NCBI GenBank assembly: GCA_046302715.1
Contig: JBKCHQ010000173.1
Location: 1 to 5,322 of the forward strand
Length of the DNA stretch: 5,322 nt
Source: CAMCXT01 sp046302715
Lineage (GTDB): Bacteria; Bacteroidota; Bacteroidia; M30B66
Direction of reading: 5' to 3'
The translations under genes were made by a program, and so were the position numbers. Below the pieces are notes generated by a model that saw only the letters and a list, made by a program, of their open reading frames with translations, had not been told where the DNA came from and did no database searches. Position 1 is the stretch's first letter, and every line of letters starts with the position of its first letter. Of the stretch, positions 1 to 5,322 are shown piece after piece.

Positions 1-1223
1 TCGCTGGTAGCATTTTTATAGACAAACCAAGCTATGATGGATATAAATAAAATAGGAAGTACGGGATAAAGGGGTGTTTTAAATCCATCACTTGCGTTTC
101 CGTGTTTTTTTCGAATAATAAAAATCCCAATGCAGGCCAGCATAAGAAAGAACCACTCGGTTATGGTTACATAGGTATAAAGCGCTTCGAATTTACCCCA
201 GACAAAAACAAGGAGCATCGCCCATACACTCTGAAGAATAATGGCATTAAGCGGTACACCAAAGCGGGGATGGTTTTTCTTAAAAACGGAAAAAAACATG
301 CCCTCAACTGCCATTTGGTTAATTACGCGTGGCGTTGCGAGAATGTACAATCCGGCACAGGCAAACACCGAAACGGCTATTAGCAAGCCAATAAATTGGC
401 CGGCACCGGGAATGATGGTATTCATCGCTTCAACCGCCAGCGCCTTTGAACTTTGGATTTCGCCGATGCCTAAAACTTTCATATATCCAAGGTTACACAA
501 AACATAGATGAAGGAAACAATCAATGCTCCAAACAACATCGCCAGTGGAATATTGCGCTTGGGATTGCGGGCATCGCCGGCCACAAAACTGGCATAATGC
601 CAGCCGGTATACGACCAAAGTACGCCCACAAACGCACCAGCAAGCCCACCCTCTTTTGTAGGTAAAACTGCCGTTGCGGCGGCATCGCCTAAAATGTGTT
701 TCTCTCCTAAAAAGAGCGCCAGACCTAATAATAGAAAAATTCCGGCCATCTTTAAAACGGTACCAATATTAGCAAACCACTCACTACTTTTCAGCGAAAA
801 GGTATTAAATAGGGTAAGTACCGCAATGGTGGCAATGGCCAGCCAGTGTTGCAGATTCTCGGGGACACCAAAAAATCCGTGCGTATATTTTGCAAAAAGT
901 ACACACAACGAGGCAATAGTTCCAGAGCTTACCACGGTAAGCAAAACCCATCCGTAAAGAAATGCCGGTAAAGGGCCGTATGCTTCATTTAAATAAGAAT
1001 ACACCCCACCTGCTTTAGGAAATCGACTCCCAAGTTCGGCAAATATTAAGGCGCCAATGAGCGACACAACGCCTCCTGCCACCCAAAGCAAAATTATGGT
1101 GAGCGAATCGGGTACTTTTCCGGCAATGCTGCTCGGAGTTTCAAAAATGCCTGAACCGATAGTGCTTCCGATAGCAATCATCGTGAGTGCAAAGAGCGAC
1201 AGGCCTTTTCTTTCTGGTTTCAT
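1..1223 (-). CDS. APC-family amino acid permease, partial (C-terminus beyond the left edge)
   Basis: This is an inner-membrane secondary transporter of the amino acid-polyamine-organocation superfamily, probably importing or exchanging amino acids; the substrate cannot be read from sequence. The visible 407 codons are open and unbroken to the edge. TM1 carries the unwound substrate-site motif GSTIGSGIF (residues 19-27). TM2 and the next loop read FAELGSRFPKAGG (61-73), followed by YSYLNEAYGP. Around residues 205-226 there is YTGW followed by AGDARNPKRNIP, the loop typical of LAT-like permeases, with Asp where Glu is usual. The last visible residues, KTPLYPVLP and a hydrophobic run, match the late part of the family, so perhaps 30-60 residues are missing. 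The ATG is the first after an in-frame TAA at 1233-1235 and has no Shine-Dalgarno sequence. It lies 57 bases downstream of the kinase gene. Family assignment is firm; SteT-like exchange is only a guess. Confidence 0.93.
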   Translation of the reverse strand, partial: MKPERKGLSLFALTMIAIGSTIGSGIFETPSSIAGKVPDSLTIILLWVAGGVVSLIGALIFAELGSRFPKAGGVYSYLNEAYGPLPAFLYGWVLLTVVSSGTIASLCVLFAKYTHGFFGVPENLQHWLAIATIAVLTLFNTFSLKSSEWFANIGTVLKMAGIFLLLGLALFLGEKHILGDAAATAVLPTKEGGLAGAFVGVLWSYTGWHYASFVAGDARNPKRNIPLAMLFGALIVSFIYVLCNLGYMKVLGIGEIQSSKALAVEAMNTIIPGAGQFIGLLIAVSVFACAGLYILATPRVINQMAVEGMFFSVFKKNHPRFGVPLNAIILQSVWAMLLVFVWGKFEALYTYVTITEWFFLMLACIGIFIIRKKHGNASDGFKTPLYPVLPILFISIIAWFVYKNATS

Positions 1224-1259
1224 AGGGGCAGATTATGAATTAAAAGCCCGAACCTACAT

Positions 1260-1283
1260 AAAAAAAAGCATACTATCATGCTA
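1260..1283 (-). terminator. Weak candidate intrinsic terminator at the kinase stop codon
   Basis: Read on the minus strand, AGCAT, a 6-base loop (GATAGT) and ATGCT form a 5-bp stem, immediately followed by a T tract of eight (the last stem T is its first base). The stem overlaps the TAG stop of the kinase gene (1281-1283). Position, loop and T tract fit a Rho-independent terminator, but the stem is short and has only two G-C pairs, so it may be inefficient or chance. If it works, it would reduce read-through from the kinase gene into the permease gene. Confidence 0.35.
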
Positions 1284-2153
1284 AGGTACAAAGCTGCGTA
1301 CTATAGATCGAACCTGTGCCGTGTAGGAGGCGCCAAAAAGTAGCACATGCACCAGCAGTGGATAAAGCTGAAAAACAGGCATGCGTTGGCGCCAGCCCGG
1401 AATTAAAGGAAAATGTTCAGCATAAGCGTCGTAAAACACTTGCGGAAATCCGCCAAAAAGCATTGTCATGGCCAGATCGCTTTCACGGTGGGCAAAAGCC
1501 GGAGAGGGGTCGATATAAATCGCTCCTTTTGAAGTATGCAGCAAATTACCCCGCCATAAATCGCCGTGGATGAGCGCAGGCGGCTCATGAGGCACCAACT
1601 CGTTAAGCCGACTTAACAAGGCCTCAATGCCGCGGAGGTCGGTTTTGGAAAGCATGCCTTTATCGAACGCTTGTTTGCTTAAGGGCTCAATACGACGGAG
1701 AATATAAAAATCGTTGAACGTAGGGCAGTAATCGTTACATTGAGCCAAAGAACCCACATAATTGGTAAAATCGAGACCAAATTTTTCAGCGGTAGTTTGG
1801 TGCATATTGGCCAATTGCATCGCGGCAGTTATGAAACTTTGACTTGATTCGGGTACGGTTTCCTGAAAATCGAGCAAGAGGATATTTTCGCTGTAAAAAA
1901 CCACCTCAGGGCAAGGCAATCCCGCCTCAGCCAATAGGCGCAATCCTCTAGCCTCTGCGGCAAAAAAATCGCTTGGTACGTTGCCTTCTTTTAGAAACAG
2001 GCTTTTCCCATTGATTAAGTCGAGCTTCCACGTCCTGCAGAACGAGCTCTGTGCCGTTTCGGTGATGCTGATTGCATTATTGGAACAGAGGATTTGTTCA
2101 CGCTCTAGTTCCAATGTTATTACCTCAGACAAACCAGGTTTCAAAGGCTTCAT
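1281..2153 (-). CDS. Fructosamine kinase family protein (ketosamine-3-kinase-like)
   Basis: Cytosolic ATP-dependent small-molecule kinase of the fructosamine/ketosamine-3-kinase family (E. coli YniA type). Characterised members phosphorylate sugar-derived adducts on amines at O3, making them unstable so that the free amine is recovered; bacterial members often prefer ribulosamine or erythrulosamine over fructosamine. At 290 residues it is the usual length. Visible are an ATP-site lysine in FLKEG (K55), AEARGLRLLAEAG (66-78), the family-typical FGLDFTNYVGSLAQCN (125-140), the catalytic loop HGDLWRGN (196-203, base D198, metal-binding N203) and IDPSPA (214-219, metal-binding D215), followed by HRESDLAM. 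All expected catalytic residues are present, so it should be active. The ATG is the first after an in-frame TAG at 2178-2180. It sits 43 bases after the secreted-protein gene and 57 before the permease gene, both in the same direction. Family is firm; the natural substrate is unknown. Confidence 0.93.
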   Translation of the reverse strand: MKPLKPGLSEVITLELEREQILCSNNAISITETAQSSFCRTWKLDLINGKSLFLKEGNVPSDFFAAEARGLRLLAEAGLPCPEVVFYSENILLLDFQETVPESSQSFITAAMQLANMHQTTAEKFGLDFTNYVGSLAQCNDYCPTFNDFYILRRIEPLSKQAFDKGMLSKTDLRGIEALLSRLNELVPHEPPALIHGDLWRGNLLHTSKGAIYIDPSPAFAHRESDLAMTMLFGGFPQVFYDAYAEHFPLIPGWRQRMPVFQLYPLLVHVLLFGASYTAQVRSIVRSFVP

Positions 2154-2196
2154 TACTTTATGAAGAATAATGAAATCCTATAGAAATAATGAGGTG

Positions 2197-2979
2197 TTAA
2201 GGGCAGATTTTTTCGAATCTACCATTAATAAATTGATATCGAATTACTTCATCAGCAGGTGCTATTCGGCTTGAACCATCATCGTTATAAATCTCTTTTG
2301 TTCCCTTTTTTATCAAGGAAAGTATTTTGCTTTCGTTGTCGAAAACAACTTCAGTAACATAGCCAAAATATCCTTCTTCACCCTCAGGGATGTTGCCGGC
2401 GTTATTTTCTGAAGTTGTTACCGATAAAACCATTTCGCCCAAATAATAAAAAGTAAGATACTCGCCCATATAACCCATATTTCCAAATGCTCCATTAATT
2501 TCAACAAAATAATCTTCAATACCAAAGGGCCTTAAGGAAACCTCATCCGGTGAGCCAAACGCACCATAAAAACCGGCAAACTTATCAAAACCTGCTAATG
2601 ATATTTTTCCTTTAGACTTATCGTAATCAAAAGAAATAATGCTTAGTCCTAAGGCACAAGCATGACACATTTCATACTCCGTTGCCGATTCTTTTTTGAT
2701 GGTTGAGGTTACTAAAATTAAACGGGTCGCATTGGGAGTGCGGTATATCATCACCGTATCGATCATGGTGTACAACATGCCATCATACGATGCGCCCCAT
2801 AACGATTTTTCATAAAAATTGGGCTTCCAAACGCAGGCGGTTCCGTTCCACTGCCCGTTAAACAAGGTGGACATAATTTTGGGCAAAGAAGTTTTACCTG
2901 TATACGAAAACTCTTCCTGCGCCTTAATGGAGTTAGTGAACAGAACAATTAAAATACTAGCAAAGAATGATGATCTCAT
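2197..2979 (-). CDS. Secreted protein of unknown function with a CHAC motif
   Basis: I do not recognise this 260-residue protein. The N-terminus MRSSFFASILIVLFTNSIKA looks like a Sec signal peptide, with probable cleavage after A20 leaving Q21 first; no lipobox cysteine is present, so a soluble periplasmic or outer-face protein is likely. The mature part has no further membrane segment. It contains C49, a CxxC pair as CHAC (105-108) and C259 at the second-last position, enough for two disulfides or a metal site. A GAFG tetrapeptide occurs twice (139-142 and 163-166) in an aromatic- and glycine-rich middle, and many alternating hydrophobic residues suggest a beta-rich fold. The gene starts 24 bases after the lipoprotein gene, so the two are probably co-transcribed. 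The reading frame and signal peptide make it a credible gene; function is unassigned. Confidence 0.85.
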   Translation of the reverse strand: MRSSFFASILIVLFTNSIKAQEEFSYTGKTSLPKIMSTLFNGQWNGTACVWKPNFYEKSLWGASYDGMLYTMIDTVMIYRTPNATRLILVTSTIKKESATEYEMCHACALGLSIISFDYDKSKGKISLAGFDKFAGFYGAFGSPDEVSLRPFGIEDYFVEINGAFGNMGYMGEYLTFYYLGEMVLSVTTSENNAGNIPEGEEGYFGYVTEVVFDNESKILSLIKKGTKEIYNDDGSSRIAPADEVIRYQFINGRFEKICP

Positions 2980-3003
2980 AAAATGTCAATTTTTACAATG
3001 GGA

Positions 3004-3348
3004 TTAGATGAACGGATCCACCGCACCATCGAGCAATGTCTCGAGCTCTTTAAATTCGTCACATTCCTTTGCTTCGGTAAGGGTAAATTTTTTACCCATT
3101 GCCCGATCAATATCTTTAAACTTTTTGTTAAGTGTTATTACAAACTCTTTTTCTTCGGCCGATAAATCCTCCGGTTTGCGCCCTTTAGCGATATCGTTAA
3201 TTTTATGACATACCTTTAATAGTGCGCCCGTATAATCACATACTGATGTAAGTTCTGAGATTTTGATGTCCTCAGGTTGACCGGAACAACCGAATAAAAA
3301 TGGAAGACTAAAAATCAGAATGGCAGTTTTGAATTTAAGAGATTTCAT
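3004..3348 (-). CDS. Small lipoprotein of unknown function
   Basis: A 114-residue predicted lipoprotein. MKSLKFKT supplies the positive N-region, followed by a hydrophobic stretch and the lipobox LFGC, with C21 the expected lipidated residue. The next residue is Ser, so by the usual +2 rule it would go to the outer membrane; the sequence after the cysteine (SGQPEDIK) is only mildly acidic and is not a clear surface-export signal. The mature part of about 94 residues is rich in Lys and Glu, looks largely helical, and holds three more cysteines (C37, C47, C96). I recognise no known domain. It follows the MFS gene by 50 bases and precedes the secreted-protein gene by 24, suggesting it works with, or at least is expressed with, that exported neighbour. 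The start has an A-rich leader and no Shine-Dalgarno sequence. Confidence 0.85.
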   Translation of the reverse strand: MKSLKFKTAILIFSLPFLFGCSGQPEDIKISELTSVCDYTGALLKVCHKINDIAKGRKPEDLSAEEKEFVITLNKKFKDIDRAMGKKFTLTEAKECDEFKELETLLDGAVDPFI

Positions 3349-3398
3349 GGTTTTTGGGTTTATTATGTTAACGGTTTATGGGATTAAATGTGAGAGCC
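3349..3398 (-). other. 50-base gap between the MFS and lipoprotein genes, no clear signal
   Basis: This AT-rich gap is long enough to hold a promoter for the lipoprotein gene. I looked on the minus strand for the Bacteroidota pattern (TAnnTTTG near -7 with TTG near -33) and found no good match. There is no hairpin with a T tract either, so there is no sign of termination after the MFS gene. The leader before the lipoprotein ATG is A-rich (AAACCCAAAAACC) and lacks a Shine-Dalgarno sequence. Confidence 0.4.
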
Positions 3399-4676
3399 TT
3401 ACATCACTTCGGTGTAATTCAATTCCTTGCCAAAGGTTTCGTCCACGCCCATTGTTGCCCACAAAGCAAGCAAAATACAAATAACACCCACCGCTGCGGC
3501 CGAACCCAAGGTTCCCAATGTGGGTTCGAGCGACCTAAAGCCCCAGGTTATGGGAATTACTGAGCCACGCACAAAATTAGGAACCGTTGTAGTAACCGTA
3601 CTGCGAATATTGGTACCAAATTGCTCAGCGGCCATCGTTACAAAAAGGGCCCAAAAGCCGGTTCCTGCACCTACCAGGAAACAAATAAAGTAGAACCAAT
3701 CTGTGCTTCGTCCGGCCGTGGTTCCAAAGTACATCCAGGCAACAATCGCTGAAAAACCGAGATACATCAACACCACTTTTTTACGACTTTTCAATACCTG
3801 GCTTAAAAATCCGCTTATTAAATCGCCCACCGACAGGCCCAGATAGGCAAACATTACGGCTTGACTGTTAACTACCTTTCCATCCACATTTAACAGCGTA
3901 CCTCCAAAATTTTCGGCAAGAGAAATTAGGATTCCGATAGCGTACCAAACCGGCAATCCAATTAAAATACATTTCAAATATTTAAGCGCGCTGGAGCTGT
4001 TTTTAAACAATGAGAAAAAATCGCCTCGCCGCACTGAGGCCTTATGCACGCTTCGGTACATCTCCGATTCTAGGGTTCCGATGCGCAACACGAGCAATAA
4101 CATACCCAACAACCCGCCAACAAGATAGGCTATTTGCCAATTGGCTAACACAGAGCCGGTCAATTCAGAAATCCAATGACTTTCGCCACCTACTAAAGCG
4201 GCTAGAACAGCACCTAAAGCACCAAAGGTTACAATAATCATGGTGCCGTAGCCCCGTGTTTCTTTACTCATTACCTCAGCCACCAAAGTGATGCCAGCTC
4301 CAAGTTCTCCTGCTAAACCGACTCCCGCAATAAAACGAACTGCGGCATAGGATGGGATGTCGGTTACAAAAGCGTTGGCTATATTGGCCAACGAATACAT
4401 TAAAATAGAGCCAAAGAGCACTTTTATTCGGCCTTTCTTATCTCCTAGTATCCCCCATATTATTCCCCCAATGAGCATTCCAGCCATTTGCCAGTTAAAA
4501 AGCTCGATACCGTATTTTCTTAATTCGGCCTCGGAGGTAAATCCTAAATGCTCCAGACTTTCTTTTTTAACTACATTGAAGAGAATCAAGTCGTAAATGT
4601 CTACAAAATAGCCTAATGCAGCTACTGTAATGAGCAGAAGTGTAGTTCGATTCTGCTTTTGAAATAAGGTATTCAT
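3399..4676 (-). CDS. MFS transporter (metabolite:H+ symporter-like)
   Basis: Inner-membrane major facilitator superfamily carrier of 425 residues with about 12 hydrophobic segments, the normal size. TM1 holds the acidic pair in DIYD (26-29). The loop between TM2 and TM3 has motif A as GILGDKKGRIK (75-85). TM4 reads RFIAGVGLAGELGAG (114-128), with AEVMSKETRG after it, as in sugar-porter and metabolite:H+ symporter branches. The late loop AEQFGTNIRST resembles the ExfPTxxRxT signature of those branches. A charged loop of roughly 25 residues lies between TM1 and TM2. The substrate is not readable; organic acids or similar small solutes are typical for relatives. I chose the ATG at 4676 because it overlaps the hydrolase TGA as ATGA, typical of translational coupling. 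An in-frame ATG at 4700 would add eight residues (MDKQPAGP) and deepen the overlap to 28 bases. The stop is TAA. Confidence 0.92.
   Translation of the reverse strand: MNTLFQKQNRTTLLLITVAALGYFVDIYDLILFNVVKKESLEHLGFTSEAELRKYGIELFNWQMAGMLIGGIIWGILGDKKGRIKVLFGSILMYSLANIANAFVTDIPSYAAVRFIAGVGLAGELGAGITLVAEVMSKETRGYGTMIIVTFGALGAVLAALVGGESHWISELTGSVLANWQIAYLVGGLLGMLLLVLRIGTLESEMYRSVHKASVRRGDFFSLFKNSSSALKYLKCILIGLPVWYAIGILISLAENFGGTLLNVDGKVVNSQAVMFAYLGLSVGDLISGFLSQVLKSRKKVVLMYLGFSAIVAWMYFGTTAGRSTDWFYFICFLVGAGTGFWALFVTMAAEQFGTNIRSTVTTTVPNFVRGSVIPITWGFRSLEPTLGTLGSAAAVGVICILLALWATMGVDETFGKELNYTEVM
3501..3528. repeat. 8-bp perfect inverted repeat inside the MFS gene
   Basis: CGAACCCA at 3501-3508 is matched by TGGGTTCG at 3521-3528 around a 12-base spacer. 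It lies within codons near the 3' end of the MFS gene, in the segment encoding LEPTLGTLGS. The stem is GC-rich enough to fold in mRNA, but no T tract follows on the minus strand, so it does not look like a terminator. It may be a by-product of coding. Confidence 0.4.
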
Positions 4677-5322
4677 CGGCCCAGCTGGTTGTTTATCCAA
4701 TCGGCAACGTGCTGCAAAACTTCTTCTTTTTCGGGTTCATTGTGCAGCTCGTGATACAAACCTTCCCAAGATTTAAAATCGCATACCACTCTGGCTTTCT
4801 GAGCAAAATCATCGCTTGCTTCGAAAGAAGTTATTTTATCGGCGCTTCCGTGCATCAGGAGCGACGGAACCTTGAGTTCATTGGCATGCTGCAACGCGTA
4901 AAGTCCGGCTTCGTACAAATTCACAAAACAAGCTGCACTAATGCGATCATGCACATAGCGGTCTTTTTCGTAAGCTTTTACAACATCTTTATCACGTGAG
5001 AGATGCTCGGTTTTAAGGCCAGACCCTTGAGTAAAACCGGGATACAGATTTCGCATCAGGCGCGCCAGCTTAACCTTAAAAACAGGTGGTTCAAATGCCA
5101 GCCTCAACCAAGGCGCAGAAACGATCATACCCTTTACCTTGTGGGGCTTCTTTAAAGCATAATTCAAAACCACGTTTCCACCCATACTATGGCCGTATAG
5201 GAAAACGGGTTTGTCTTTAAACTGCAGGCGGGTGCGTTCCAGCAATTCATCTACTCCGTCGAGCAACTGATTAAAATGCGTGATATGCCCCTTTGTGCCT
5301 TCTGATTTACCATGCCCGCGTT
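4673..5322 (-). CDS. Alpha/beta hydrolase, monoacylglycerol lipase/lysophospholipase type, partial (N-terminus beyond the right edge)
   Basis: Serine hydrolase of the alpha/beta fold (Hydrolase_4, formerly grouped with serine aminopeptidases), probably cleaving monoacylglycerols, lysophospholipids or similar esters. The frame is open to the right edge and shows 215 residues; the first ones, RGHGKSEGTKGHI, are the family-typical oxyanion-side segment after the third beta strand, so roughly 50-70 residues are missing. The nucleophile elbow is GHSMGG with Ser at visible residue 45 (codon 5186-5188). The acid is the Asp in MHGSADKITS and the histidine lies in LYHELHNE, giving a complete triad in the right order. 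No membrane segment is seen in the visible part; an N-terminal signal cannot be judged. Its TGA overlaps the MFS ATG by 4 bases, so the two are almost surely co-transcribed. Family is firm; the substrate is inferred from homologous families only. Confidence 0.93.
   Translation of the reverse strand, partial: RGHGKSEGTKGHITHFNQLLDGVDELLERTRLQFKDKPVFLYGHSMGGNVVLNYALKKPHKVKGMIVSAPWLRLAFEPPVFKVKLARLMRNLYPGFTQGSGLKTEHLSRDKDVVKAYEKDRYVHDRISAACFVNLYEAGLYALQHANELKVPSLLMHGSADKITSFEASDDFAQKARVVCDFKSWEGLYHELHNEPEKEEVLQHVADWINNQLGR

Noticed and set aside
102..1284. Plus-strand open frames of 75-93 codons at 102-383, 241-507, 694-957 and 1057-1284
   Set aside because: They lie opposite the permease gene, whose minus-strand frame is unbroken and carries family motifs throughout; the plus-strand translations resemble no family.
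2154..2196. Promoter for the kinase gene in the 43-base gap, where TCATTATT occurs twice on the minus strand
   Set aside because: No TAnnTTTG-like box with a suitably spaced upstream TTG was found; the two 8-base copies are AT-rich and could be chance.
2763..2948. Minus-strand 61-codon open frame inside the secreted-protein gene
   Set aside because: It lies wholly within the longer frame that has a clear signal peptide, and has no features of its own.
3399..4700. MFS gene starting at the ATG at 4700
   Set aside because: It would overlap the hydrolase by 28 bases; the ATG at 4676 gives a standard ATGA overlap and still keeps the full TM1.
3427..4999. Plus-strand open frames at 3427-3693, 4010-4237, 4357-4596 and 4709-4999
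   Set aside because: They are antisense shadows of the MFS and hydrolase genes, with low-complexity, non-family-like translations.
4673..5266. Hydrolase starting at a TTG at 5266
   Set aside because: The frame stays open upstream to the window edge and encodes the family-typical RGHGKSEGTKG segment, so the true start is outside the window.
1..5322. tRNA or rRNA genes, CRISPR arrays, insertion sequences, toxin-antitoxin or defence genes
   Set aside because: None was visible on either strand; nearly every base falls in one of six genes of ordinary metabolic or envelope type.

Overview
The window is an ordinary, densely coding stretch of a bacterial chromosome, most likely from a member of the Bacteroidota. 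Three things point there: none of the complete genes has a Shine-Dalgarno sequence (starts follow AT-rich leaders), one exported protein has a signal peptide ending in Ala-Gln, and the gene families are common in that phylum. The order or genus cannot be told from this sequence. Base composition is moderate and looks even by eye, with no visible sign of a recently transferred segment.

All six genes lie on the minus strand, so transcription runs from the right edge to the left edge. In that order they are: an alpha/beta hydrolase of the monoacylglycerol lipase/lysophospholipase type, cut at its N-terminus by the right edge (4673-5322); an MFS transporter whose ATG overlaps the hydrolase stop as ATGA (3399-4676); a small lipoprotein (3004-3348); a secreted protein of unknown function with a CHAC motif (2197-2979); a fructosamine-kinase-family protein (1281-2153); and an APC-family amino acid permease, cut near its C-terminus by the left edge (1-1223).

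Gaps are a 4-base overlap, then 50, 24, 43 and 57 bases. The hydrolase/MFS pair is very probably co-transcribed, and the two exported proteins form a likely second pair. Whether all six form one unit is open. A weak hairpin followed by eight T residues (minus strand) at the kinase stop may separate the permease from the rest. The contents suggest uptake and housekeeping metabolism: hydrolysis of acyl glycerides or similar esters, import of an organic solute, repair of glycated amines, and amino acid transport. No shared pathway is proven.

No RNA gene, mobile element, CRISPR array, long repeat or phage-like gene was seen. No stretch over 300 bases lacks a gene; the longest gap is 57 bases. I did not find a convincing new biological system. 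The least explained part is the pair of exported proteins at 2197-3348.
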